A stretch of 64,000 nt of DNA from Clostridium intestinale DSM 6191. GTDB lineage: Bacteria > Bacillota > Clostridia > Clostridiales > Clostridiaceae. How positions within the stretch are numbered: position 1 is the stretch's first letter; every line of letters starts with the position of its first letter. Below the pieces are notes generated by a model that saw only the letters and a list, made by a program, of their open reading frames with translations, did not search any database and was not told the origin of the DNA. Shown one piece after another: positions 9,634-18,740 of the stretch. The stretch covers positions 310,001 through 374,000 of the forward strand of contig NZ_FQXU01000004.1 in NCBI RefSeq assembly GCF_900130055.1, written 5' to 3'. The translations under genes were made by a program, and so were the position numbers.

Positions 9634-10764
9634 ATGAAAGCTGAAAACATTACAAGATTATCAATTTATACATTGACAGCTATAGGCACTGCATTATCTT
9701 ATGAAATTCAAAATGCTCCTTATTTTATAATGATGTTCTTCATATTTATACTTAATTCTAGAATCAGGTTACTATTTTTAACACCCAAAAATAGAAATAA
9801 TCTCTTGTTAGTCTCAATTATTTCAGATTTAGCTCTAGTGTTTTTATTATCTTCTAAATATCCTTATATGACTTATTTTTTGCTTTATATAACAATATTA
9901 GACTCACTATCATTATTAAAAAGTGAAGGTTATATTTTATCTATTATTGCCTCTGCCTTTATACTATTTTATATCAAAGAAAAAGGTCCTGATATTTTTA
10001 TACTTAATCTTTTTATCATTCTTTCATTATCTATTTTTTCTATAAACAAAAAGAATCTTAATAAGGATTTTAAGGAAACAGAAATTCTATTTGATGAAAA
10101 TAGAAGATATAGTTATGAACTTGAAAATACTAAGAAGATTTTAGAAGACTATTCCTCCAAGATTGAATCCTTATCAACGCTTCAAGAGAGAGCTAGAATA
10201 ACAAGTGAAATTCACGATAATCTTGGTCATAAACTAACTGGCGTGCTTTTTCAGCTCGAAGCTGGAATGAGAGTTTCTAAAAAAGATTTAGAAAAAGGCT
10301 TAGATATAATAGAATCCTCTAGAGCTACTTTAAGTTCCACTGTAGATATGCTAAGTGATACTTTAAAAAATATTAATCCTGGGGAATATTCAAATAGAGT
10401 ACTTTCTATAAAACAGATGATTGATGACTTTATATATTCATCTAATATTGATATAAGTTTTGATATTAAAGGAACTCCTGTAAAGCTCTATCCAAGTATG
10501 GAGGTTGCCCTTTATAAAAATGCTAAAGAAGCTATAACTAATTCTGCTAGACACGGTAAATCTAAAAAAATATGGATCACTTTAAAGTACGAAGAAAAAC
10601 AGGTTATACTTACAGTAATAGATGATGGAATTAGCTGTAAAACTCTTGTTAGAGGTATGGGAATTAAGGGAATGGAAGAACGTGTTAAAATCATAGATGG
10701 AGAACTTTTCATTTCTACTGAAAAAGGTTTTGAAATTACTACTATAATTCCAATTAAAAGTTAA
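9634..10764 (+). CDS. Sensor histidine kinase, NarL/DesK type (HisKA_3)
   Basis: 376 residues. The amino-terminal 135 residues form about five membrane spans with hardly any outside loops. A coiled segment follows, then the HisKA_3 motif ERARITSEIHDNLGHKL with phospho-acceptor His194 and a short ATPase domain (DDGISC, GMGIKGMEERV). This layout matches DesK/LiaS-like kinases that sense membrane state. The gene is 17 bases before its LuxR-type regulator. Confidence 0.93.
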   Translation: MKAENITRLSIYTLTAIGTALSYEIQNAPYFIMMFFIFILNSRIRLLFLTPKNRNNLLLVSIISDLALVFLLSSKYPYMTYFLLYITILDSLSLLKSEGYILSIIASAFILFYIKEKGPDIFILNLFIILSLSIFSINKKNLNKDFKETEILFDENRRYSYELENTKKILEDYSSKIESLSTLQERARITSEIHDNLGHKLTGVLFQLEAGMRVSKKDLEKGLDIIESSRATLSSTVDMLSDTLKNINPGEYSNRVLSIKQMIDDFIYSSNIDISFDIKGTPVKLYPSMEVALYKNAKEAITNSARHGKSKKIWITLKYEEKQVILTVIDDGISCKTLVRGMGIKGMEERVKIIDGELFISTEKGFEITTIIPIKS

Positions 10765-10781
10765 AGGAAGGTAACTGTACT

Positions 10782-11417
10782 ATGTCTATAAATGTACTTA
10801 TTGCTGATGATGAAGAGCTAATAACCAACAGCCTCAAAATGATTCTCAATTATGAGGCTGATATAAATGTTTTGTTTGTATGCCAAAATGGAGACGAGGC
10901 CTACGAAAAAGTTCTCCAAAATAATAATATTCATGTTGTTTTAATGGATATAAGAATGCCTGTGTGTGACGGTGTACTATCAACTAAAAAAATCCTTAAA
11001 GTAAGACCTGATATAAAAATCATCATACTTACAACTTTTAACGATGACGAATATATTTTTGAAGCTCTAAAAAATGGTGCTAAAGGTTATCTACTTAAAA
11101 ACATCAAAGCTGATGAAATAATAAAAGCAATAAGAATAGTTCATGAAGGAAATCTTCTAGTACATCCAGAAGTAGCTACAAAACTTTCATCTATGCTTAA
11201 AGCTGACAAGAAAAAACTTATTTATAACTTGAACTTATCTGAAAATGAAATAGAAATAATAAAACTAATATCAGATGGTTTAAGCAATAGAGAGATAGCA
11301 AAAAAGATATTTTTGACTGAAGGAACTGTTAAAAATAAGATAACAGATATCCTAAGCAAACTTAAATTAAGGGATAGAACTCAAATAGCAATTTTTTATT
11401 TAAAAAACTTTAGTTAA
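10782..11417 (+). CDS. LuxR/NarL-family response regulator
   Basis: 211 residues: a receiver domain (acidic pair DDEE, acceptor Asp in VVLMDIRMP) and a carboxyl helix-turn-helix (LSNREIAKKIFLTEGTVKNKI). It forms an operon with the HisKA_3 kinase and precedes three ABC exporter genes, from which it is separated by a terminator-like hairpin at 11428-11479. The exporter genes are its likely targets; this is inferred from position. Confidence 0.95.
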   Translation: MSINVLIADDEELITNSLKMILNYEADINVLFVCQNGDEAYEKVLQNNNIHVVLMDIRMPVCDGVLSTKKILKVRPDIKIIILTTFNDDEYIFEALKNGAKGYLLKNIKADEIIKAIRIVHEGNLLVHPEVATKLSSMLKADKKKLIYNLNLSENEIEIIKLISDGLSNREIAKKIFLTEGTVKNKITDILSKLKLRDRTQIAIFYLKNFS

Positions 11418-11427
11418 AAATGACCTA

Positions 11428-11479
11428 AGTCACCCATTTTCATGACTTTATGTTGTGGAAATAGGTGGCTATATTTTTT
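11428..11479 (+). terminator. Intrinsic terminator between the regulator and the exporter genes
   Basis: Arms 11428-11441 and 11457-11470 pair across 14 positions with one mismatch and two G-U pairs, followed by ATATTTTTT. It would separate two-component from exporter transcription, or act as an attenuator. Confidence 0.75.
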
Positions 11480-11521
11480 AAACTATTATTATAAAGATTT
11501 TAAAAATAAGGGGGAGAGAAT

Positions 11522-12457
11522 GTGTCACTAATAGAAATACACTCTTTAATTAAACGTTATAAAAATAAACTTGCTGTGGATAGTTTAACTCTAGATATAA
11601 ACGAAGGCGAAATCTTTGGACTTCTCGGTCCAAATGGAGCTGGCAAGAGCACTACAATAAATATTTTAATGGGTCTTATTAAAGCTAATGGGGGAAATGT
11701 TTTAATAAATGGATTGGATATTAGTAAAAACTCTTTAGAAGCAAAACAACTTATGGGTCTTGTTCCTCAAGATATAGCAATTTATGAATCCTTATCAGCA
11801 CAGGATAATGTAAAATTCTTCGGAAGCCTTTATGATTTAAAAGGAGCGGATTTAAACCTAAAAGCTAAAAAATCTCTTGAATTTGTTGGTCTTTTAGATA
11901 AAGCTAAAGATAAACCAAAAACATTTTCAGGTGGTATGAAAAGAAGGCTTAACATAGCCTGTGCCATTATACATCAACCTAAAATAGTAATAATGGATGA
12001 AGCTACTGTAGGCATAGATCCTCAATCAAGAAATCATATATTAGAAGCAGTAAAAGAATTAAATAGACAAGGTTCAACTATAATCTACACTAGTCATTAT
12101 ATGGATGAGGTTGATGCTTTATGTAACAAGATTGGAATAATGGATCATGGAAAACTCATAGCTTGTGGCGAGAAAAATGAAATAAAAAAACTTTCAAAAA
12201 CAGATGAAATTTTAAACATAGAAGCAACTGATATAAGATATAATCCTATTAAAGAACTTAAAAATTTACCTGGAGTTAAAAATGTCTCCATTAATGAAAA
12301 TACTATAAAAGTAATATCAACAAGAGGACAAAGTATACTTCAAGATGCTCTTTTCATTCTATCAAGAAGTGATGTAAGAGTAAAAAGCATAACACTAAAA
12401 GAACCTGATTTGGAAAGTGTATTTCTTTCTCTTACTGGAAGAAACTTAAGGGATTAG
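11522..12457 (+). CDS. ABC-2 exporter ATP-binding protein
   Basis: 311 residues with Walker A GPNGAGKST, signature FSGGMKRR and Walker B IVIMDEATVGIDP (Ala where Pro is usual), plus a carboxyl extension found in multidrug ATPases. The start is GTG 11522 after GGGGGAGAGAAT; the ATG two bases earlier is out of frame and stops at once. It serves two different permeases encoded downstream, suggesting a heterodimeric exporter like the YfiLMN or LinearmycinR class (an inference from layout). Confidence 0.92.
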   Translation: MSLIEIHSLIKRYKNKLAVDSLTLDINEGEIFGLLGPNGAGKSTTINILMGLIKANGGNVLINGLDISKNSLEAKQLMGLVPQDIAIYESLSAQDNVKFFGSLYDLKGADLNLKAKKSLEFVGLLDKAKDKPKTFSGGMKRRLNIACAIIHQPKIVIMDEATVGIDPQSRNHILEAVKELNRQGSTIIYTSHYMDEVDALCNKIGIMDHGKLIACGEKNEIKKLSKTDEILNIEATDIRYNPIKELKNLPGVKNVSINENTIKVISTRGQSILQDALFILSRSDVRVKSITLKEPDLESVFLSLTGRNLRD

Positions 12458-12466
12458 GAGGATAAC

Positions 12467-13252
12467 ATGAAGGTTTTTAATATATCAATCAATTACTTAA
12501 AACGAATTTTTACAAACCCTTTTCTTATAATCCTCATACTCGCAGGCTCTTTACTTGAAACTTTTTTGGTAAGTTCAAATATAAATAGTGCTTCTAGTAG
12601 CATAACTGACTCTATATCTCAAAAATATACAGTGGTAATGATTGTAGGTGTAAATAAGAATGCTAATATGATCCAACTCATATGTTCCTCTACCTTAGCG
12701 TACTTTCTTCTCATAACTGCTATTATTATGGTTGGGCTTAATATCTCTGACAGAAAAAACAAAACCTTTATGAGGATGTATTCCTGCCCTGTAAAAAAGA
12801 GCACCGTTATTTTAGGAAACATTATTGGCCAATTTTTAATAACCTTTATTGTAGCAGTTTTTTATATGCTTTTTTCTTCTATCTTATTTAAAATTAACTA
12901 TGGACACAGCTTAATTGAAATTTTTATAGTAACAATCTTTGCAGTATATATTTCAGCATCTTTTGGCTTTTTCATGTCTGGATTATTTAAAAATTCAACT
13001 GCTGGAGTTAGCACCTGTGCTTTTATTTTATTTTTCTTGGCTCTTTTTAGTGATAGCTTTTCACTAAGCGGAGACTTTGATGCAACTTCAAAATTCACCT
13101 TAAACAAGTGGATTTATGAAAGTTATTATAGTTTAATGCAAGAAAACCCCCTTAGTTCCATAGTTCAAAATTTAATCGTCCTTATGTTACTAGGTACGTT
13201 ATTTAACGTTCTTGGAATTCTATTATACAAAAGGGAGAAAACATATGAATAG
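12467..13252 (+). CDS. ABC-2 type permease (first of two)
   Basis: 261 residues with six predicted membrane segments, starting nine bases after the ATPase stop behind AGGAGG. It overlaps the next permease start by eight bases, so translation is coupled. The block SFGFFMSGLFKNSTAG resembles linearmycin-type exporter permeases. It probably pairs with the product of the next gene. Confidence 0.88.
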   Translation: MKVFNISINYLKRIFTNPFLIILILAGSLLETFLVSSNINSASSSITDSISQKYTVVMIVGVNKNANMIQLICSSTLAYFLLITAIIMVGLNISDRKNKTFMRMYSCPVKKSTVILGNIIGQFLITFIVAVFYMLFSSILFKINYGHSLIEIFIVTIFAVYISASFGFFMSGLFKNSTAGVSTCAFILFFLALFSDSFSLSGDFDATSKFTLNKWIYESYYSLMQENPLSSIVQNLIVLMLLGTLFNVLGILLYKREKTYE

Positions 13253-14279
13253 TATTAGAATATGCTTAAATATAATGAAAAGATTATTTAAAGACCCAGT
13301 AGCGCTATCCTTAATCCTAATAGTTCCTCTACTAGGAGGAGTTCTCTCTTCATTTATGTTTAACAAAGATACTTTAATAAAAATAGCTATAACTGATAGC
13401 GACTACACTTCATCTATCATAAATTTATTAGAGGACACTAATAGATATAAAGTCGAAATACTTAATGAAGAAGATATAGAGAAATTCATCAATAATAAAA
13501 GTATAGAAATAGGTATAATAATGTCTTATCCCTATGAAAAGACTAAGATACTGTGTAAAAGACAAAATGGAAATGTAAATGAGCTTAATTTATTGCTAGA
13601 TTCATACTTTAAAGCTTTAGATGACCCTATGGAATTTAAAAATATAGATACAAATTCAACTGTTAAAGAAAATAGTAAAGATAATTATAAACTTTCTGCT
13701 TCAGTTGGTTTCCTACTTATGTCCTTATTTATGTTTTCAGGAGCTTGTACAAACATTCTCATAGATGATATTAATTCTAAAACCTTTATGAGAATTTTCA
13801 GCGCTAGAGTAAAATCTCATAATATAATTTTCGGTCATATTTTAGCAAGCATTTTACTAAGCTCTATACAAATTTTTTTATTTTTAGTTTTGTCTAAATA
13901 TGTACTTCATATGGATTACAGAATCACATCTCCTGTGTTTTTTATTAATTTAATAGCTTTTTTTATCGCCTCCCTTGGTATAAATATCGCTCTAACAAGT
14001 TTAATAAAAACAACACAAGCTTTAAGTATTATCAATTTTGTATTGGCAGGATGTTTTTGTGCAGTAGGAGGTACATTTATTCCCGTAAGTAGCATGTCTC
14101 CTGCCCTTCAGACAATATCAAACTTCATACCAAACAAATGGCTTATGGAATCTTACGATAAACTAAGTAATGGTTCTTCCTTCAAAGAAGTTTATATAAA
14201 CATTTTAATTTTACTACTTTTTGGAGCAGTGTTTTCGACATTTGGAATTAAAACCCTAAGGTTTTACGAAGAGGATTAA
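13245..14279 (+). CDS. ABC-2 type permease (second of two)
   Basis: About 344 residues: an amino-terminal membrane span, a large extracytoplasmic region (about 35-165) and five further spans, including the ABC-2 block GGTFIPVSSMSPALQ. The start is set at ATG 13245 (MNSIRICLNI) behind AAGGGAGAAAACAT, overlapping the preceding gene by eight bases; the longer frame to 13212 has no ribosome site. It completes the exporter unit. Confidence 0.88.
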   Translation: MNSIRICLNIMKRLFKDPVALSLILIVPLLGGVLSSFMFNKDTLIKIAITDSDYTSSIINLLEDTNRYKVEILNEEDIEKFINNKSIEIGIIMSYPYEKTKILCKRQNGNVNELNLLLDSYFKALDDPMEFKNIDTNSTVKENSKDNYKLSASVGFLLMSLFMFSGACTNILIDDINSKTFMRIFSARVKSHNIIFGHILASILLSSIQIFLFLVLSKYVLHMDYRITSPVFFINLIAFFIASLGINIALTSLIKTTQALSIINFVLAGCFCAVGGTFIPVSSMSPALQTISNFIPNKWLMESYDKLSNGSSFKEVYINILILLLFGAVFSTFGIKTLRFYEED

Positions 14280-14390
14280 TAGAAATTAAAATATAGGTAT
14301 CGCTTCATGTCTTTCATTATCCCTTGCAATTTTTAATATAAGTCTTTACCATATCATAAACATATACTATACTATAGTTATATTCTTAAA

Positions 14391-14430
14391 TAATAATAAT
14401 TATCCTTTGATGGATTTATAATAATTATAT
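14391..14430. promoter_or_regulatory. Two Fur-family operator-like dyads before the ZIP gene
   Basis: TAATAATAATTATCC at 14391-14405 matches 12 of 14 fixed positions of the Fur box TGATAATNATTATCA. TTATAATAATTATAT at 14416-14430 matches 13 of 14 fixed positions of the PerR box TTATAATNATTATAA. Both lie within 60 bases of the metal transporter start. The AT richness of the genome makes chance matches possible. Confidence 0.4.
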
Positions 14431-14451
14431 ACACTATAAAGGGGGAAATAC

Positions 14452-15249
14452 ATGAATAACGTTTTATTTGCTTTTGGACTAACACTTTTTGCTGGTTTAT
14501 GTACTGGTATAGGTAGTGCATTAGCTTTCTTTACTAAAAAAACAAACACGAAATTTTTATCTATAAGTCTTGGTTTTTCAGCTGGAGTTATGATTTATGT
14601 TTCTATGATTGAAATATTTTTTAAGGCCAAAGATGCTCTTGTAGCTGAACTAGGATTAAAGTCTGGTTCTTGGGCTACTGTTGGTGCATTTTTCGGAGGA
14701 ATGTTTATAATAGCACTTATTGACAAACTTATCCCAAGTGGAGAGAATCCTCACGAAGTTCATTCAGTTGAGGATATAAACAACAAAACCTCAGACCCAA
14801 AATTACTAAGGATGGGAATATTCACAGCTCTAGCTGTAGGTATTCACAATTTTCCGGAAGGACTTGCTACTTTTATATCCGCTCTTCAGCAGCCATCTAT
14901 AGCTATACCAATAGCTGTAGCCATAGCAATTCATAATATTCCAGAAGGAATAGCTGTATCTGTTCCAGTATATTATGCAACAGGGGACAGAAAAAAAGCT
15001 TTCTTTTACTCTTTCCTATCTGGACTTTCTGAACCTATAGGCGCATTGATTGGATATTTAGTATTAATGCCATTTATAAATGACTTTGTATTTGGAATAA
15101 TTTTCGCTGGAGTTGCTGGAATAATGGTATTTATATCTTTAGATGAACTACTTCCTTCAGCACAAAAATACGGTGAACATCATCTATCAATATACGGCTT
15201 AGTAGCTGGTATGGTAGTTATGGCAGTAAGTTTATTACTATTTATATAA
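14452..15249 (+). CDS. ZIP-family divalent metal transporter (ZupT-like)
   Basis: 265 residues with eight membrane spans. It has the diagnostic metal-binding repeats [10 protein letters not shown] and [10 protein letters not shown] in spans four and five, as in ZupT, which imports zinc, iron or manganese. The loop after span three is short, also as in ZupT. The ATG follows AAAGGGGGAAATAC. It is a single-gene unit with its own terminator. Fur/PerR-like dyads upstream would fit metal-dependent control. Confidence 0.93.
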   Translation: MNNVLFAFGLTLFAGLCTGIGSALAFFTKKTNTKFLSISLGFSAGVMIYVSMIEIFFKAKDALVAELGLKSGSWATVGAFFGGMFIIALIDKLIPSGENPHEVHSVEDINNKTSDPKLLRMGIFTALAVGIHNFPEGLATFISALQQPSIAIPIAVAIAIHNIPEGIAVSVPVYYATGDRKKAFFYSFLSGLSEPIGALIGYLVLMPFINDFVFGIIFAGVAGIMVFISLDELLPSAQKYGEHHLSIYGLVAGMVVMAVSLLLFI

Positions 15250-15253
15250 GAAG

Positions 15254-15291
15254 AAGACCGTGTACTGTTTTGAGTATACGGTCTTTCTTTC
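15254..15291 (+). terminator. Terminator between convergent genes
   Basis: Arms 15254-15265 and 15274-15285 (AAGACCGTGTAC/GTATACGGTCTT, one wobble) followed by TCTTTCTTT on the plus strand. Confidence 0.85.
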
Positions 15292-16757
15292 TATTTATTT
15301 AAATCAATCTCTATTTTATATCTATCATCAATTTCAGGTTCTGTAATCATAGGTATTGCAATCTTATATTTTTTATTTTTATCAACAGCTGGTAGCTTTA
15401 TTGAAACAATCTTTTCTGCTTGATTCTCCATAACAGCTCTATCTCCATCTTCTGCTCTTCTAGTATCCTTATAATCTTCATCTAAAATTATTACCTCATT
15501 AATGTTTCTGTATCTATAGGCTCCATTTCCCTCTAACTTAAAAGTCAATTTAGTATATTCATTTGTAGCTTCAATATTTTTTATTGTAACTGAGTTATTA
15601 TCACTAACATTTATTGTATGATTTATCAGACTATCCATAGATACAAACGCTCTATTTTTATCAATATTATATACACTAATTACCTCATCTAGTGAATATC
15701 CTTTTCTCTTCTCCTCTTTTGTTACAGGTCTGCTTTTACTTATAACTTCACAATCATCACTTTTATTATTTGTTGTAGTTTGTAGTATTGGATATGAAAA
15801 TCCCTTAACATCTTGCCTCTTTTCTCCCCATCTCTTAAACGATGGAACAACAATTAAGGATTTAACAGTTGATAAATCATCGAATATCTCTATCTTTCCT
15901 TCATATTTTTGATTATTAGAACTTCCACCTGTTTCATTTGCATCTAGTATTTTCCCATTCTCATCCTTAACAATAAAACTAAAAATCCCATTTTTCTTTC
16001 CTTCATTTATACTATCATATTTTCCAGAATAATTTATTGTGTTGCCTAATGGACTTATGACCATTTTATCAAGAGTCAATGTACTATTTGGTATTTTTAT
16101 GTTTTTATCTAGGTTTATAACTTTAGAATTAAAAACATTGTTCATTTTACTTACATTAAATTTGAATTCCCAGGGCCCCATTACATCTCCAATCCAAATC
16201 ATATTGAAGTAAACATCAATACTATTATCTAAAGTTAAATCAGATATATTGGCCGTTACTATACTTACTAGCTTATTGTCAGAAATCTTCTTATCTTTAG
16301 CACCATAACTTTTTACCATCTCTCCATTTAACTCAATTCCTCCCATATTTCCTTTGTCTTCCTCAAGGCCGTCTCCTTCAATTGTTGAAGTTATAACCAT
16401 ACTATTATCATCAATGGCAATTTCATCTATTGTAACCTTTATCCCATTTTTTCCAACGGACTTATTAATTGATGTTGCAAATTTTTCATATGCCGATAGA
16501 TTTCTTCCCATTCTATCATAATCTATAAGTTTAAATATTGACCCTACCCCTGGTATAGCTTGAACAATCTCGGGGTTATTGATTCCAACTATAACTACTA
16601 ATGCTAAAGTTGCAGCTATTGCTCCTATCCTCTTATATATCTTCTTATGTTTTCTTCTTTTTTTCTCTTTTTTTCCTCTTTCAAATCCTTTTTTTACTGC
16701 TAAATCTATTCCTTCTGGTATCTTAATCATTTCTTTTATATTATTTAAATCATCCAT
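15291..16757 (-). CDS. DUF4179-type anti-sigma factor
   Basis: About 488 residues. A cytoplasmic amino terminus of 45 residues is followed by one membrane span (about 47-66) and a large extracytoplasmic domain opening with a DUF4179-like region (IPGVGSIFKLIDYDRMG). It is encoded directly after an ECF sigma gene with a one-base gap, so it is presumed to bind and restrain that factor. The start is ATG 16757 (MDDLNNIK), nine bases after AAGGAGG; the GTG at 16766 would overlap the sigma gene and is less likely. Confidence 0.87.
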   Translation of the reverse strand: MDDLNNIKEMIKIPEGIDLAVKKGFERGKKEKKRRKHKKIYKRIGAIAATLALVVIVGINNPEIVQAIPGVGSIFKLIDYDRMGRNLSAYEKFATSINKSVGKNGIKVTIDEIAIDDNSMVITSTIEGDGLEEDKGNMGGIELNGEMVKSYGAKDKKISDNKLVSIVTANISDLTLDNSIDVYFNMIWIGDVMGPWEFKFNVSKMNNVFNSKVINLDKNIKIPNSTLTLDKMVISPLGNTINYSGKYDSINEGKKNGIFSFIVKDENGKILDANETGGSSNNQKYEGKIEIFDDLSTVKSLIVVPSFKRWGEKRQDVKGFSYPILQTTTNNKSDDCEVISKSRPVTKEEKRKGYSLDEVISVYNIDKNRAFVSMDSLINHTINVSDNNSVTIKNIEATNEYTKLTFKLEGNGAYRYRNINEVIILDEDYKDTRRAEDGDRAVMENQAEKIVSIKLPAVDKNKKYKIAIPMITEPEIDDRYKIEIDLNK

Positions 16758-16758
16758 T

Positions 16759-17280
16759 TTAAGCACCCTCCTTACTCATAAACACTCTTAATTTCTTAAG
16801 TGCGGCATTAAGATGTGTCTTTACAGTTCCTACTGGATATTCAAGGACTTCTGATATTTCTAATATAGTTAAGTCTTGAAAATACTTTAGTATTATTACA
16901 TTCTTATATTTATCTTCAAGCTTGTCTACATAGTTTATAATGTCTAATCGTTCTTCTAATTTTTGATTTTCATGATAATTTGCATCTTTTTTTACTATCT
17001 TTTCTATCTCAATAATTCTTTTCTCTTTTTTTATTAGATCCAAAGCATTATTTATCAAAATTCTTGTTATCCAAGTTTTAAAATATTTGGGCTCCTTCAA
17101 TTTTTCTATAGATATATACGCTTTATAAATAGTTTCTTGAAGAACATCTAATGCATCCTCTTCATTTTTCACGTAACTATAGGCTGTCCTATAAAGATTC
17201 TCTTTAAAAGTATTTATTAAATACTCAAAGGACTCTTCATCTCCCTTAATTGCTCGTTTAACTCTATCATCTAAATTCAT
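16759..17280 (-). CDS. ECF (SigW-like) RNA polymerase sigma factor
   Basis: About 173 residues with region 2 (YRTAYSYVKNEEDALDVLQETIYKAY) and region 4 (DKYKNVIILKYFQDLTILEIS, helix-turn-helix VGTVKTHLN). The start is ATG 17280 (MNLDDRVK), seven bases after AAGGAG; the upstream extension of the frame lacks a ribosome site. The cognate anti-sigma gene follows immediately. The pair belongs to the large clostridial group of sigma/DUF4179 envelope-stress systems. Confidence 0.93.
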   Translation of the reverse strand: MNLDDRVKRAIKGDEESFEYLINTFKENLYRTAYSYVKNEEDALDVLQETIYKAYISIEKLKEPKYFKTWITRILINNALDLIKKEKRIIEIEKIVKKDANYHENQKLEERLDIINYVDKLEDKYKNVIILKYFQDLTILEISEVLEYPVGTVKTHLNAALKKLRVFMSKEGA

Positions 17281-17402
17281 TATTATGCTCCTTAAACTCA
17301 AAACTCCTTCTACCTTTATATCGTAGCTACAACTATTAGACAAGTAATTTTTCAAAAAGGTTTTATTTATTTTAATGAAATCTCCATTTTAATCTTCATT
17401 AT

Positions 17403-17437
17403 TAAAAAAGCAGCAAAATCACTCTAGATTTTACTGC
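17403..17437 (-). terminator. Terminator after the polysaccharide deacetylase gene
   Basis: Arms 17410-17420 and 17427-17437 (GCAGCAAAATC/GATTTTACTGC, one mismatch) followed by six T on the minus strand. Confidence 0.85.
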
Positions 17438-17451
17438 CTTCTTATATACTT

Positions 17452-18330
17452 TCAAATTAATGTATGAAATTCATATCCTTCTCTTTTTAACTTATTTATG
17501 ATTTCTGGTAGTGCCTCTGCTGTAGCTTCTTTTCCATATGTATCATGCATTAAAACAACTAGATTACCATTTCTAGCAACCTTTGTTTTTGTTTCATTAA
17601 AAACATCTATGAGTCCGTCTTTATTTTTTGGTTTTCCTTCTGCATCTCCCACGATACAATTCCAATCTATGTAGGAATAACCTTTTTGAGCTAGAATTTT
17701 TTCTGCTTCACCCATTCCCTTCCATGAGTAGCTTCCTCCTGGAAAACGAATTACTCTGGTTCTATATTTTTCTCCTAATTCCCCTGTTATTAGATTATTA
17801 GTTTTTTCTATTTCACCTATAAATGTATTGATATCAATTTTACCACCAGGATATAATTTTTTATAGTTATGAGAATATGTATGAGCCCCTATTGCATTCC
17901 CTTCTATTACTATCCTTTTTAATATCTCTTTTGACTTATCTGATTTGTTCAACTCATTTCCAACTATAAAAAAAGTACCATTAACTTTATTTTCCTTAAG
18001 TATGTCTAAAATTTTAGGAGTTACAGTTATTGATGGGCCGTCATCAAAGGTAAGATATGCAACCTTTTTTTCCAAACTTTTAAAGTTTCCAGACTTTAGC
18101 ATGTTCATTACAGCCATACTGTCTGATAATATACCCATATCTTGATATGCCGATTCTATACTTTCACTAATACCATCGGTGTACAATTCTTTAGAAAAAT
18201 TAGTTATGATCCTTTCTTTAAGGTTAGTATAATTATAAATAAAAAATGCTACAGCTAAAATAATTATTCCATAAATCAATCCCTTAACTACAATTCTATT
18301 CTTTTTCTTTTGTCTAAATATATTTTCCAT
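17452..18330 (-). CDS. Membrane-anchored polysaccharide deacetylase
   Basis: 292 residues: a short basic tail, one membrane span (about 14-33), then a NodB-fold domain. The metal and catalytic motifs are present: LTFDDGPS, HTYSHNY and RFPGGSYSWKG, with HDTYGK near the end. It probably removes acetyl groups from peptidoglycan or another envelope glycan outside the cell. It has its own terminator and is transcribed alone. Confidence 0.92.
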   Translation of the reverse strand: MENIFRQKKKNRIVVKGLIYGIIILAVAFFIYNYTNLKERIITNFSKELYTDGISESIESAYQDMGILSDSMAVMNMLKSGNFKSLEKKVAYLTFDDGPSITVTPKILDILKENKVNGTFFIVGNELNKSDKSKEILKRIVIEGNAIGAHTYSHNYKKLYPGGKIDINTFIGEIEKTNNLITGELGEKYRTRVIRFPGGSYSWKGMGEAEKILAQKGYSYIDWNCIVGDAEGKPKNKDGLIDVFNETKTKVARNGNLVVLMHDTYGKEATAEALPEIINKLKREGYEFHTLI

Positions 18331-18430
18331 TTCCCCCTCCTTGTCTTTTATTTTCTTTTCATTATTTATTATGCTTTAAAACTGTTGTATTATTTAACTT
18401 TATTGACATTCCCTCTATTTTACAGATGGT

Positions 18431-18457
18431 AAAAAGGAAAGTTCTTTCGAACTTTCC
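18431..18457 (-). terminator. Terminator directly after the small peptide gene
   Basis: A perfect nine-pair stem (18436-18444 with 18449-18457, GGAAAGTTC/GAACTTTCC) and a GAAA tetraloop on the minus strand, followed by TTTTT. The hairpin starts at the base next to the peptide's stop codon. Confidence 0.9.
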
Positions 18458-18532
18458 CTAGATCTTTAAAAAAGCTTTTACGATTGCGAGACCTATTATC
18501 CGTCCGGCAATACCGGCAGCGAACCTAATCAT
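18458..18532 (-). CDS. Candidate 24-residue cationic amphipathic peptide
   Basis: The ATG at 18532 opens a 24-codon frame reading MIRFAAGIAGR, then IIGLAIVKAF, then LKI. It has four basic and no acidic residues, many Ala, Gly and Ile, and no Cys. The composition recalls phenol-soluble modulins, leaderless bacteriocins or membrane-active toxins. The codons (CGG, GCC, CTC) make it far more GC-rich than its surroundings. An intrinsic terminator abuts the stop codon. Against it: no clear ribosome site precedes the ATG, and an eight-pair hairpin (ATTCTATA/TATAGAAT) lies just upstream, which could hide or replace one. It may instead be a structured RNA (CCGGTATTGCCGG hairpin). I do not recognise a family. 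Confidence 0.4.
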   Translation of the reverse strand: MIRFAAGIAGRIIGLAIVKAFLKI

Positions 18533-18740
18533 TACTTTATTCTAGATTCTATACATTTTATAGAATTGCTAGCTACTTATAATACTAATATATACAATAA
18601 AAGCGAAATTTGTTACATTTTAAAACTTTATATTCCCATTATTTTTATAATCTTTTATATGACTTCTACTGCATTCTCTTTATATGCTATACTAAACTTA
18701 TGATAATCACTTTAATTTTTTTGCTAGCAGGAGGTTTGAT

